Source of the DNA: Lomentospora prolificans
Taxonomy: Eukaryota > Ascomycota > Sordariomycetes > Microascales > Microascaceae
Reading direction: 5' to 3'
NCBI GenBank assembly: GCA_029532625.1
Contig: JARFXM010000006.1
Location: 992,001-1,056,000, forward strand
Length of the DNA stretch: 64,000 nucleotides
The notes below the pieces were generated by a model. The model had not been told where the DNA came from and did no database searches. It was given only the letters and a program-made list of their open reading frames with translations. Numbering within the stretch: the first letter of the stretch is position 1; each line of letters begins with the position of its first letter. The translations under genes and the position numbers were made by a program. Below, in pieces: positions 22,195 to 33,530 of this stretch.

Positions 22195-24048
22195 TCAAGA
22201 TGGTCTAGTTGTCAGCAAAAGTGATGTCAGCTTAGTTGCGATGTTTTTTTGAAAAACGGGAAAAAAAGAAGCCCAAGGAATAAGAGACGACCAAAGGCGA
22301 GCAAGGCGACATGGGGGACGCCAAGGCTGATGATTCTGAGGAAAGGGGCAGGACAGGAAGGGGGATTTAGCTGACGTGGACGGATTGACGACGCAGCCCC
22401 GTACAGTAGTAATAAGAGGAAGATAGGGGAAGGCCTGGGCAGTAGGGGATGGAAGCGGTCATTGATGGAGCCGTCGCTGGCGAACTCGATCCACATACCT
22501 TGAAATGCACGTCTGAATTGACTGTGAAGTCGCGGGTGAGAAGAGAAAAGAAACAGAATAATACAAGGAAGAAGAAGAGAGGGCGTGCAGATCAAAAGGG
22601 AAAAAAAGATTAACAGACGACAAGAACCGGGATGTGCGTTAGGAGCAATTAATATCAAGGTGGCCTCCCCTGACGCGGGTTGTCACTCCAGGTCCCCAAA
22701 GGTCAAGCTTTTTTCGGGTGGGCATATTGGGGAACCATTGGCCCCAACTCTTTTTCTTGTATCTTTTTCTGGCACTCTTTTAGGACAGCTGGCAGCTCCA
22801 ACTTGAGGTTGGACCAGGTTCCAGATCCCTGGCTGTCCAGCGGGCCATATTCGCGAGGGACGAATCGCGATTAGGATTGCCTGCATCACCTCTGACACCT
22901 CCGTAATTATAGCAAATATCATCATTGATGATAGCACTCTCCAGCCCCGAGGATAGAGCTCGCCCGAAGGTGCTCTGAAGAGCCCGAGGCGCTATTGTTA
23001 CTAGTCTCATTCGAGAGCACTTTTTAGCCACTAGTGCCTCCGCAAACGGACATATCCCGTCTTTCGCATCATCAGAAGCGGGATCTGGGGGCCGATTCAC
23101 TAATAATTCATCAACCCGGACATGGCCAGCCATGTGATGGATGACCCGCCGCCTGGAAACGCATCATAGGATAGCGCGCCACGGTGGGCAGAACCCAGAA
23201 TTGGAGGCTCTGTACGAAGGTACTGGTTGATTAGGACAGGGCTGTGGGAGGTTCGTCCTGCTTCGCAAGTCCCCAACCACACATTGAGAGCCACGATGTG
23301 CTCCCAGGTGTAATTAAATTCCCTTGCCCAGTCACCCAGGTCTATCTTGATGACCATCCCTCAACGGCCGCAATAATATCCTTGTGAAACCTTGTAGAAA
23401 CGCCGGGGGATGGTACAGCATGACAAGATGACGAGATCGATCTGTCCAGATCTTCGTTGCTGGCCCAGCCGTTTCAAGTTTCCGAAGCAAACTAATAACT
23501 AAGCCAATCTCCCGCAGATGGCCTGCCCCTGCAGTCCATGCTAGCACCCGCAGGCTTTTTTTTGGTTGACCATCTCCAGGAGAGACGACCTCAGGGCCAG
23601 AGAGACCTCACATGGCAACCCACTCTATGGCATTGTGCTGTAGACGGCGCTGGGATTAGATAATGGCATAAAATCGATGCATTCCCTTGTGAGACACGTA
23701 ATCACGATAAACGGTTTGCCGCCACTCAGCTCGAACTAAAGATGCACGCGCAGGCTTACTTTGACTCGCCTTGAGTCGGTCCCGTCAGGGCGCGGGTAGC
23801 AGTGGTCCAGCGCGCGGTCCAACACTTGGAGCTCCCCAGCGCTGGCGGTTCGGCTAACGTTACCTAATAGTGCCAGCCAAGGAGGGGCACCAGCTGGCTG
23901 GCTAATAATCAAAGCAGTTGGCCCCTCTGCGGGGTATCAGCAAAAGCTTCTCACGTCACTCCATCGATAGCTGGCTAAGCAATGCCCGACAAAACCCGCA
24001 GCGCTCACCCAATCGAGACCAATTAATGAAAATTGCTCGTCCTCGAGC
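22195..24048. other. Divergent intergenic region PMT4 / RidA-family gene
   Basis: About 1.85 kb with no supported gene. The PMT4 leader (22195 to about 22620, read on the minus strand) is pyrimidine-rich. A TACGAAGGTA word is at 23213-23222. Repeated GGCTGGCTGG-type short words occur near 23890. Frames of up to 140 codons are low-complexity leader translations. Confidence 0.5.
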
Positions 24049-24746
24049 ATGAGAGCCTTTTCCGTCAGGTCTATTCCCAACTTCTACCTCTCAATTCCCG
24101 CTTCTCGCTCAACAATCCGTCGTTTTCAGATCTTCCCAGCTTCAGCTCGATACAACTCGACTAAAAACATGGCCACTCCCGTCTACACCAAGGATGCCCC
24201 TCCGGGTATGTACAAGGTTCCTGGCTATGGTCCAACACCCGGGCCATCATAATGGCTTGATTCTTGCTAACCGTCTCCAAACGCAGCTGTTGGCCCCTAC
24301 GTAAGTCACATCCTAACCTGTGAGCCTCCGACCGTTCGGGTCTAAGAGATACCGCGTCCCGTTATAGTCCCAGGCCATCAAGACCGCCAGCACTATCTAC
24401 TGCTCCGGCCAGGTCCACTTCAACACCCAGGGCGAGTTGATCACCGATGCTTCCATTGCTGAGAAGACTGCCCTCTGCATCAAGAACCTCCAGGCCGTTC
24501 TCACCGAGGCCGGCTCCTCCATCGAGAAGGTCGTCAAGACCACCGTCTTCCTCGCTGACATGTCTAGCTTCGCCGTAAGTGCGCGCTCATCGCTTGCGAC
24601 TTCTTGAGAATGCGCTAATAGAGACATAGGAGATGAACGGCGAGTACGAGAAGTGGTTCAAGCACAAGCCCGCCCGAAGCTGCGTCGCCGTCAAGACCCT
24701 CCCCAAGAACGCCGATGTCGAGATCGAGTGCATTGCCCTTCCTTAA
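24049..24746 (+). CDS. RidA/YjgF-family reactive imine deaminase, mitochondrial (Mmf1/Hmf1-like)
   Basis: RidA proteins hydrolyse reactive 2-aminoacrylate-type imines made by PLP enzymes such as threonine deaminase, protecting branched-chain amino-acid metabolism. Four exons (24049-24205, 24287-24300, 24368-24574, 24630-24746) give 164 residues; exon 2 is a 14-nt microexon coding most of AVGPY. Residues 1-40 are rich in Arg and Ser and free of acids, a mitochondrial presequence. The mature domain starts near M41 (MATPVYTKDAPP). Family hallmarks are VGPYSQAIK, IYCSGQ, TTVFLADM, and PARSCVAV with the substrate carboxylate-binding Arg at R142, plus VEIECIAL with conserved Glu. M41 itself has a strong start context (A at -3, G at +4), so a cytosolic form from leaky scanning is possible. 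Yeast uses two genes for these two forms. Confidence 0.92.
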
Positions 24747-24926
24747 ACCGTCATGCTACAACAGTCACGCATATATATATAAGGACAACAGAAAATAAAA
24801 GGAAAATATGTGCAAATAGGTATCGGCTACTCGTGTCCCTCTCGATGTGCGCCCAGCCCTCTCCGGCATCAGGCTCATGCGGCAGATATTCCCCACCTTT
24901 CTCACCTCCTCCACCGTGGCTATATG

Positions 24927-25835
24927 TCAATCTCCGTAATCGCAAGCCAAGATCTCAACAATATCGTAACCAGAACCATCCCCCACCCAAGCGCATATCT
25001 TCTTCGCCGCATCCTCCGCTCTCCCCAGCATCACCCCCTCATCCACTCTCCTACCCCATGTCCCCATATCCCCCGCAAACACAACCGTCTCCGCCCACTG
25101 CAGCAAAAGTCCCATGTTATCCGTAGCCATGCGTTCCGACCCCGGAACTGCGAGCCTGTCCCTCTGTGCCCGTGCCCAGATCATGTTACAAATCGTGCTC
25201 GTGTTCTGAAGCAGTGACTCAGTGGCCTCGGGTGGCTGCGGGCCCGTGAAGACTGTGGAGCGCTGCCGAGTCCGTGACGTAGGATACGGCCCGTACCTCT
25301 GGGCGGAAGATCGTCGGTGCGCCCGGCGGTGGCAGCGGAAAGGGTTACCAGCCGAGGGGTGCCGAAGCGCAGAGTTCATGCGGTGGCTATTGATGTAGCC
25401 GCTTGTGGCCCGCACGCAAATGTCGTACATCGAGGATAGCGTATCTTTGAACCCCATCCTTGCTCTGCTGCTTTCTCTTCTCCTCCTCACGAGCTGCGCC
25501 ACGGTTCCGCCGTTGACAACGGCTTGGGGACTGGCGAGGAGTGTTTCGTGCGTCGTACGGAAAGTGTTCTCCGTAGTGTTGTCTTGTTGCTCCGTCTCAG
25601 CCTCGGGTCGGCGGTATTCCGAAGGCGCGGCCAGTATTTGACGGAGGCCATCTCGTGGATGAGCGGGGCTTGCCGTACTCTCTTCCCCTCTAACCGCGGC
25701 TTCGTCGGGATTCCCGACAGAAGATCTTGTCTGATCCCAGTTAGGGAGCCGAAATGCGATTGCTTGGGCCGTAGCGGGAGGGGCCGGGCGAGAGTCGCCA
25801 TAGACAAAAGCGCTCGGAGAGCCGACTGAAGGCAT
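24927..25835 (-). CDS. Hypothetical protein, unknown function
   Basis: A single-exon minus-strand frame of 302 residues starts at the ATG at 25835. The N-terminal 110 residues are Pro/Ala/Ser/Thr-rich and probably disordered. The centre is basic (RRRRESSRARMGF, RCHRRAHRRSSAQR). The C-terminal 90 residues look folded: NTSTICNMIWARAQRDRL, MGLLLQWAETVVFAG and AAKKICAWVGDGSGYDIVE. No signal peptide, membrane segment or known domain is seen. It converges on the RidA gene with 180 bp between stops. It may be a lineage-specific fungal protein; the C-terminal half argues for real coding, but introns or a different start cannot be excluded. Confidence 0.55.
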   Translation of the reverse strand: MPSVGSPSAFVYGDSRPAPPATAQAIAFRLPNWDQTRSSVGNPDEAAVRGEESTASPAHPRDGLRQILAAPSEYRRPEAETEQQDNTTENTFRTTHETLLASPQAVVNGGTVAQLVRRRRESSRARMGFKDTLSSMYDICVRATSGYINSHRMNSALRHPSAGNPFRCHRRAHRRSSAQRYGPYPTSRTRQRSTVFTGPQPPEATESLLQNTSTICNMIWARAQRDRLAVPGSERMATDNMGLLLQWAETVVFAGDMGTWGRRVDEGVMLGRAEDAAKKICAWVGDGSGYDIVEILACDYGD

Positions 25836-26165
25836 CTTGTTTGAAATACAGGTGCGATGAAGTGGGACCTGGTTATGACGGGGAGTTGCACTGGTCGAAG
25901 ACGAGGGATATGGATCACCTAGTTATATACAGCCGCAAGGACAATGAAGGTAGGTTAAGAGGGCAACATATCACTTTTTGAGCCTTACGGGACAAAGCCT
26001 ATCACGAATGGAGAGGACGGAGGCATGCCTAGCCGTACCTTTTTTTTTTATATCATAGTTCTTCTAGAAAATCGCAGATGGGTCAGAATAATGGGAGAAA
26101 CAGAAACTCTTTTGTTTCGAACCCAGATGAAACATGATAGTCCACCGCGGCCATTGTTTCGCCCT
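25836..26165. other. Intergenic: ARPC1 3' flank and orphan-gene promoter
   Basis: No gene seen. A T run lies at 26040-26049. The ARPC1 terminator and polyadenylation region and the promoter of the 302-residue orphan share this space. Confidence 0.5.
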
Positions 26166-27380
26166 TTAGGCAGACCAGATGACAACCCTGCCATCGACAC
26201 CGCTCGCTTTAAAATACGTTAGCCTTTTATCGTTGCTCAATGGGAGCTATGTTCTACGCGACTTACAGCTAAACTTGGTAACCCTGTCACCAGAAGTCTC
26301 GTAGGGCCTAATGGTGGAAATAGTATTTTGATGCACAGTCTTGAGCTGCGTGTCATCCTTGACCTTGCCCTTTAGGTCCATCTGCTTAAACATGTTCAAC
26401 GCAGACTCCTCTCGACCGCTGTCGAGGCCGGGCCTTCCCTTGGATTCCAAGGTGCCCGTGAGCTGCCAACCGCCAGCATCGCCCTGGAACCTAAAGGCTT
26501 CGCAGTCGTAGCCGGCAGCAATAATCTCATCTTCCGCGCTCCAGATCAAGCTCATAAAGGGGAGGAGCTGCGTGGGGATGCTGACGACGGCACGGGGAGG
26601 CTGCTCGGGGCCGCTGGGGTAGACAACCGTGATGCTGCTATCGTGGGCAGCAAAGGCGAGAGCATCTCCGCTAGGTGAGAATGAAACGGCGTGGACCCAG
26701 CCCGCAGAGTTGTTTAGGAATTCGCCACAGACAGTGTTGAAAGGAAGTCGCTCACCCCAAACACCAGGGCTGGGACGGCTATCGATGCCCTTGATGAAGG
26801 TGGAGAATACTCTGGCATGAGCGTCGGTTGATCCGGCGGCGAGGAGGACCGAGTTCGGGTGCCAAGCAACACTGGTTATGGTGCTTCGAATGGGCTTCTT
26901 CAAGTGCTTGGAAACCCACCAATCGTTCTCTTCCTCGAAGTAGCAGGTAGCGATGACGCGGTCTCCAGATCCGACGGCGAATTTGGTCTCCGAGGGCGAC
27001 CAGCGGGCAAAGGTGGCGGCCCGGGCAATTCGGAGAAGCACAAGGGTGGGCTTGTATCCGGTCGGCGAAGGTTCCCAAACCAAAGCATTACGGTCTAGAT
27101 AGCAGTTAGATTTTGCAGCTCGTCGTCATCCCTCCTCGCACTCTAAGCCGAGCCTACCCTGAGAACAAGTGACAATGCGTCCGCTATTGGGAGCAATGTC
27201 AACGCTCGTGACGGTCTTGTCGTGGCCCTTCAACTCATCTTTGAGCTTGAAAGAGTTCGCAACCCTTCCATAGAGCTCGACAGAGGTGTTTCGAGCAACG
27301 GCGAGGAGCTTCCGGTCGGCGGAGAAGGAATGGTCCGCAATCGGGTTGTGGAAGAGATGGTGTACTTCTGGAGCGGGCAT
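26166..27380 (-). CDS. ARPC1: Arp2/3 complex subunit 1 (ARPC1/Arc40/Sop2)
   Basis: This WD40 subunit of the Arp2/3 complex, which nucleates branched actin at endocytic patches, has three exons (27158-27380, 26267-27094, 26166-26206) giving 363 residues, normal for the family. It opens MPAPEVHHLFHNPIADHSFS. WD repeats are visible as HDKTVTSVDIAPNSGRIVTCSQDRNALVW, ATFARWSPSETKFAVGSGD, ITSVAWHPNSVLLAAGSTDAHARVF and VHAVSFSPSGDALAFAAHDSSI. The AESALNMF-like insert (GREESALNMFKQMD) before the last blade is characteristic of ARPC1. The tiny last exon of 41 nt completes the final strand SGVDGRVVIWSA. Introns are 63 and 60 bp. Start codon lies 360 bp from the divergent U2B'' gene. Confidence 0.95.
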
Positions 27381-27740
27381 TATGGCGGAAGTGATAGGAG
27401 TAGCTCTCTACTATCACAGTTTGGAAATGTCAGAGGTCTGAGATCAGGGCGTGTCCGGAGTTGTGTGGTGGAGGATGGAGATCTCGCATGGGCAGTTGGC
27501 GGGGTCGATTGCGTAGGTCAAGCGTGAGAAAAGGAATTGATGCGCGTACCCCACGGGCGTGGCTAATTCAGTCACAAGAAATATTCTCGACTTGTAGGCG
27601 GGCAACCAAGTGGTCGAAGCTAGCATCACCAAGCACCCAACCTCTCACACTCACCGCAACTAATCTCGCTCATCGCGACATTTTCTCTCATACCGACCTA
27701 ATTCCAACTCTCGTTACGGTTATACGCAGAAGCGCCCACA
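27381..27740. promoter_or_regulatory. Bidirectional promoter ARPC1 / U2B''
   Basis: Only 360 bp separate the two divergent start codons, so both promoters and leaders must share it. No TATA box stands out. The call is positional; no core element was identified. Confidence 0.6.
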
Positions 27741-28488
27741 ATGACCTCTACCCTAGCGACACGTGGGCTACCTTCCAACCCATCTCTCCCCGCCAAGGTC
27801 CAACCCATTGCACCAAACCAAACGTATGTCGGCTGTCAGTCCCTAAGAATGAGCACGTCCAAGTTTTAGCCTGCTAACGCGTTCTATTATTCATAGTCTC
27901 TATGTCACGAACCTCCCTTCCGCGAAAGTCAAGAAGCCCGACCTTCGCACCGCGCTTTATCTCCTCTTCTCCACCTACGGCCCTGTGCTGGACATTGTGG
28001 CCCTGAAGACGATGAAGATGCGGGGACAGGCGCATATCGTATACAAAGATATCCAAACTGCCACACAAGCGATGCGAGCGTTAAACGGCTCTGAGTTCTT
28101 GGGTCTCCCCATGGTCAGCTTGATCCCCAACCCCACCGTTGACACGTGCCAAACTAATGTTTGATACGTCTTACAGAAAATCGAATATGCCAAGTCTAAA
28201 TCTCACTTCGTTTCTAAGCTAGATGGCACTTTCAAGATGCCCAGCGCCTCCGGGGCCGCCGAGGTCGAGGTAACAGATCTACAGAACAGTATCTTTAACG
28301 CCCCCGCTCCCGGGACGGCAGCGGCAGCGAAGGCGTCCGCTCTACCACCCAAACCCCCCGCAGTGGAGCGGGCAACGGAGAGGGCAGACACACCCGAGAG
28401 CAGGGGCCAAAAACGACCTCGTGAGGATGAAGAATCGGAGGATGACGACAGCGATGTGGCTATGGAAGAGGACAGCGACGATGAGTAG
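27741..28488 (+). CDS. U2 snRNP protein B'' (U1A/U2B''/SNF family, Msl1-like)
   Basis: The protein binds a loop of U2 snRNA with U2A' in the spliceosome. Three exons (27741-27823, 27897-28113, 28177-28488) give 203 residues. A single N-terminal RRM spans about residues 28-115: RNP2 is LYVTNL, RNP1 is RGQAHIVY, and VLDIVALKTMKMRGQA and IEYAKSKSHFVSKLDGTF are signatures of the U1A/U2B'' group. The C-terminus is Pro/Ala-rich, then has a basic KRPRE patch and a strongly acidic end (EESEDDDSDVAMEED). The second RRM of metazoan U1A/U2B'' is absent. Intron 2 has a less usual donor, GTCAGC; retaining it would add an early stop. Stop codons of this gene and ATG10 lie only 49 bp apart. U2B'' rather than U1A is inferred. 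Confidence 0.85.
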
Positions 28489-28537
28489 AGGGGCATCTGA
28501 GTCGGGTTTGATTTCACGGTATCGATTAACTATTATG

Positions 28538-29445
28538 CTACCTCTGAAGGGCAAAGTGCCCGTTCTCTCGGGGTGGTTGATCCATCATCATCTCCTTTGG
28601 TACCCATAGACCGACACAGCCGCCGACGAGGCCGAGCCACATGGTCAGATAGGTGTCCTTGGAGCACTCAAGCCTCGACATGGCATCACTGACGAGACAT
28701 GGATGGACGAAGAAAGAAGGGAAGCCAGTGATCGGGTGATGCTACAGCAAAGACACCCAAAAAAGTTAGTCTAGACGCCCAAGGGCTTCTTTAGAGATAT
28801 CAATTAATGACGAATGACGATAGCAAAAAAAAAAAAAGAACCTACGTCGCCTGAGATACCGCCTATCGGGCCCGTGCCCCTTAGCGCAGCTTTGAACTGA
28901 TCTGGGACTAGGTACCTAAAAACGGTATCGATATTGAACGCAGGTTCGTCTGGTGGAAGACCGTGGAGTGTAAACCACAGACATGGCATCCTGTAGGTTG
29001 GGTGGAAATGAATCTCGTATGTCACATAGCCAACATCGGGAGCGGTCTCCGTATCTCTCCTCAGCGCAGCCTACGGTCCAGTGTCAGGAGCCCGTAACTC
29101 GGTATGATGCATGCCGGAGCAACGGGAACGAACCTCATCCGCTTCCTCGGACTCCATCATATCCTGGTCCACAACCCCATCAAGTCCATCCTCGCTAAAC
29201 GAGAATTTCTCGATTTCGTAAGCCAGGTTCCCATGATCTAAATTTACCTGAACTGGTCGAGTAATTTGTACATATGTGCTGTACTCGGCGTCCATTCCGA
29301 AAGCTGTGGCGAACGCCGTGCACACTTGAAGCTTCCAGCGACGCCGGATGGGCCCGAGTGTGGCCTGCCGATAGTGGCGGTCAAGAAAATGGCAAACTTC
29401 AGCAAATTCATCTCTCTCGAGATGGGGATAATTCTTGAACTCCAT
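28538..29445 (-). CDS. ATG10: Autophagy E2-like enzyme ATG10
   Basis: Atg10 is the E2-like enzyme that conjugates Atg12 to Atg5 in autophagosome formation. Three exons (29134-29445, 28846-29070, 28538-28741) give 246 residues. The first ATG of the frame is at 29445 (MEFKNYPHLERDEFAEVCHF). The core sheet is GYVTYEIHFHPTYRMPCLWF and the family-typical FTLHGLPPDE follows. The active-site cysteine is expected at C194, in FFVHPCLVSDAM, matching the His-Pro-Cys of other Atg10 proteins. YLTMWLGLVGGCVGLWVP closes the domain. An acidic loop (SEEADE) sits at the first intron. Intron 2 (28742-28845) contains a long poly-T run on the coding strand. The gene is convergent with U2B''. Confidence 0.9.
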
Positions 29446-30247
29446 CGCGAATCCCCTCGTCCTCTCGAGGACGGCTGAGGCGAAGAGGGTTGACGGAGGA
29501 GTGATGTTGAAGTGGGGTGGGTTCTCTTGATGCTCCCCGGGTAGGGAGCTGCTTGGCCATAGAATTAGCCTGGGAGTCAAGGACACGAGCCTCTGAAAGC
29601 AAATGCGAAAGCCTCGGGTGCCAAACACCAGCTAGATAATCCTGCCCCATGTACAAGCAAGTATTAAGGGCTTTGAAATACCAGGTTCTTCAAATTATTA
29701 CAGATAAAAGGTGTTCCTCTACTTGGTGAGCGCTTATGACATATTAAGACTCTGGTTGACAATTTATATCCATGATCTCGCGTTCCATAAAAGCCATACT
29801 ATCCAAACTATTCTACCGTCTTCAAAGAGATTGATTTAAAATAAATGTCAAAAACATCTTGAGTAAAATAGCATAAGCTGTCGAAGTTTTAACACCCACT
29901 TGCCTATCAAGGCAGTGCTGCCCAATGAATATGTGGTCATGTCCTCGCAAATGTGAATAACACCTTTGACATAGCTTGTGTCCACGTGACTTTATTAGGT
30001 GACCACCCAAGAAAATTCCTGGTGTTCAAACTTAGCAATCTCGCGACCAATGAGAAAACGTCGAGAACTTCAATCCAACCTGCCGCGTCTTCCCTTCGAA
30101 TTCGCGACAGCATCCTGACCTTAATTCATCGATACTGTCACATCGTGGCCGCCATATCAACCCTTATTCTCCTATAGAACCACCCCATTTCTAAACACTA
30201 GCATAACACAAGAGCAGGCGGATTAGCGGAGGCGTCAGCAAGTGACA
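29446..30247. promoter_or_regulatory. Divergent promoter region ATG10 / RSC7
   Basis: About 800 bp between divergent starts; AT-richer from 29690 to 29900. No open frame of note. It must hold both promoters. I identified no specific factor sites. Confidence 0.5.
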
Positions 30248-32045
30248 ATGGGTCGCCGATCGGGACGCGCAGCCGCCAGGCGTGCTGCTGCTGCTCTGGG
30301 TACGTCGTTCTTTTATTTTATTCCGCTCCAAAACCGCCTTTCCTGCAGTCGAAATCACTCATAGATATACACTTTTAGTTGGCGCTCGCATTATTTGGGG
30401 CCCCATTGGATGCGCTGCTAACGTTTCTCGACATGTACAGAGAGCACCCCGAAGTCATTCGATGCCGTAGCTGATGAGGACGAGACCATGCAGGACGTCG
30501 ATGTCCCCGAGCCTGAGGAGGAAAAGGCAGAGCCCGAGCCCGAACCTGATGTGGATGAGGAAGAAGCTCAGCCCGAGGAATCAGGCGAGGAAGCGGCCGA
30601 GAAGGAAGAGGAGGAGGAAGAGGAGTCGGCCGCGTCAGTGAAGGAGCCCACACCACCCCCAGAACCCGTCATCAGACGCAGAAGGGTTGGTCGACCCCCG
30701 AAGAACCGACCCCCAGACTGGGACACAGCTGTCGCAACACCCGACCGAGATAGCGATGCGACACCCAGGCGCCGTGGACGAGGTGGGTGGCGCGGAAGAG
30801 GCGGTCGCAAAGGCCAACCGGGCCCTACCAAACAGCAGCAAACCATCGATCGTGAAGGCACAGTTGTCGATATTGTCGACGACGAGTGCGTTCTCCCGGA
30901 AGACCCCGAGGGTGAAACCAAGGTCGATAAGCTGGGTAACCTGCAAGGCGGGCGCGACTACCGTTGCCGTACATTCACCGTCATGGGTCGAGGAGAGAGG
31001 CTTTACATGCTTTCCACTGAGCCCGCGCGTTGCGTTGGTTTCAGGGACAGCTACCTCTTCTTTACAAAGCACCTCAAGCTACACAAGATCATCGTCGATG
31101 ATGATGAGAAGCGAGACATGATTGAGCGCGAGATCATTCCCCATTCGTACAAGGGTCGCGCGATAGGAATCGTGACAGCTCGTTCAGTTTTTAGGGAGTT
31201 TGGTGCACGTATGATTGTCGGGGGCAAGCGGATTATCGACGACTACGAAGTCGCCAAGGCACGTGCCGAGGGCGTCGTCGAGGGTGAGATTGCCGACCCC
31301 AGCGATCGATTCGTGGAGGGTGAACCCTACAACAAGAACCAATACGTCGCCTGGCACGGTGCTAGTGCTGTGTACCACCAGAGTGCGCCCGCCGTTCAGG
31401 CGCCGATTGGAAAGCCTGAAATCAAGAAGCGACGGGTCAACGTGAACGACACGAACTGGATGCTCGAGCATGCCAGAGAGGCCAGGTACGTCAGAGACAA
31501 CCACAGCCGGTGTACGAGACTGCCAGAAAGGTGAAACAAACGCTAATGTGCGATCTTCCAACAGCCACTTTAACAGCACTTTGACCGCTGTCCGTCTAGG
31601 ACAAGTAAACGGGGTCTACGATATTTACACCAACATGATGCACTATCCTGCGATGATGCAGCCGACGCAGGCCAGGATCGAACAAGTAGCGCCCGGGGAG
31701 GAAGAGAGCGCATCGTCAGAGAGCAAGAAATTCCCTCCCCTGCCGACCCGCGTCGCGCGCAACTTCCAAGTTATTGACTATCACATGGAGACACCGCCGG
31801 CTGGCGTGTCGCCGGCAGCATACGGGAAAACTGTCACGGTCGACTTCCTTACTCCCTTCAGGGGTCTCGGCGCCGTTCCCGATGATATCAAGGATCTCCT
31901 GCCCGCCGAATGCCGAGCAGCGTTCGATACAGCCGCTGCCAGAGAGAAGGAGTGGGTATCAAAGTTCGGCACCGAGAGCGAGGATGGTTGCCGCCGCCTA
32001 CCGGTCATTGACAAAGCTGTGGTCCCCTTCTTCCCGACTGCTTAG
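30248..32045 (+). CDS. RSC7: Chromatin-remodelling complex subunit RSC7/Npl6
   Basis: Rsc7/Npl6 belongs to an accessory module of the RSC-type SWI/SNF remodeler and has a paralogue, Swp82, in SWI/SNF. Three exons (30248-30299, 30441-31485, 31565-32045) give 525 residues. The basic N-terminus MGRRSGRAAARRAAAA is followed by a long acidic stretch (about 28-82). Next is an AT-hook-like RRRRVGRPPKNRP near residues 96-109 and RGRGGWRGRGGRKG. The conserved domain begins near YRCRTFTVMGRGERLYMLSTE and continues through CVGFRDSYLFFTKHLKLHKI, IPHSYKGRAIGIVTARSVFREFGARMIV and NTLTAVRL-like NSTLTAVRLGQVNGVYD. The C-terminal extension (about 60-80 residues past the domain) has no known role. The 140-bp first intron is the longest in the gene. 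Confidence 0.88.
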
Positions 32046-33516
32046 AGAGCTTTCAAATAGTCTACGGGATCTGGCATGGTGTTTCTGGCGCAAAGGGAGA
32101 GAGAAGGTTTTTCATGTTTACGTTTGTACAATACCAAATTCCCTGTCTGGCCCCAGTGTCGATGTAGGATTTAGTTCTGCCCAAGACACCTAGTTTGATG
32201 TGTGTTGATGGAAGGGAATGTGTTTCGAGGTGGCCGTAATGAGTACTGCAAAATAGAAAAAAAAACTGGAATAAGATGCCACTTCATCTTTAAATCTGGA
32301 CAAGGAGCTCAGGCTGACACCCAACTGTTTCGTGTTTCCCTTGTCGCCGTAGATAACCCTATGGTAGACCTTCTACCCCAGAAGTGACAAGCTTGAACCT
32401 AGGCTTGACGGAACTTTTACCAGCGCCCGCCCTTCGATCCGCTTCAAGGGTTCACGACGCAAGACTTCCACGGAGAAGGCAGGCCTTGTGCAGTGCAGAT
32501 CACCGAGAGCGTGGCTTCCAAGTGAAATTTACGAGTACCAAGATAGCCTAAGGCGACGAGACCAGGCTACCAGTATTAATCACGCCGCATCTCAACCATC
32601 AATCATTGCGGATGATCGAAATCTCGCAAATCAGGCTGTGGAAGGGGATCTGATGACGAACGAGATTGATAAGACGGACTAGGCACCCATGTCCGGGGCC
32701 ACCATCTCGAAATGCCCACGAAAGGCAAGAAGTAATCATGGGTGCATACACATCCGGCGCCCCGCCTGGTCCTATACGAAGCTCCACGATATCAAAAGTG
32801 GAGGTGAAAAAAGGATGCCCGAGTGTTCCAGGGCACCCGAGTCTCCACGTTATCCATGTCATCAAGGGTCCCTCGCTGAGCCGTGCACATGAAGGCCCCG
32901 GCCTGTTGGAACACCGGCATGCCAGAGTGAACAGGCCGGAATGATGCAAACGGCGGGTCCTGGAAAAAAAAAACCACACATAGCTCCCTGAACCTCATGG
33001 AGAGAGGAAAGGTGGGTGCATGCGAGCTTGAGTAGAGGCTAGGCCCTGATGCATTGGGCTTGAGTCACGCTGGAACCGACGTTGCGGCTTTCAAGGTATC
33101 CAAACGGCCTTCTCGGCTTCGTCTCCGATCATGGGAAGGGGTTGGTCCAGACACGGGGGCACTTTGGAATGCATCAGCGACGGGTCACTTCTCACAAAGC
33201 ATTTTTGGACCTTCCTTTTTTTTTCTCCTTTGAACAGGCTGTACACTTACATGCGCGCGTATCTCGATGCACGATTGGAAGAGCGGAGCAAGGACGACGG
33301 ACTGCGGGGAACCCCATGTTCGATGCGTTGGGCATCTCCCAGGGCCTTCTCCTCCTGCTCCTCATGCTCCATAAGGAAAACGATCGTATGGCTGGTCCAG
33401 TCGATGAGTCTCCCTTTTCCACTTGCCCCTCTCTTACCGCCCCCTCGACCTCTCCTGACTAGAGCCCATGTTCGACGATAGCGCAAAAGGCCAAATCAGG
33501 TGGGGGAGCCCGGCGA

Positions 33517-33530
33517 GGGGGGGGGGGGGG
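33517..33530 (+). repeat. Poly-G tract (14 G)
   Basis: Uninterrupted run of 14 G on the plus strand in the gene-poor region. Confidence 0.95.
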
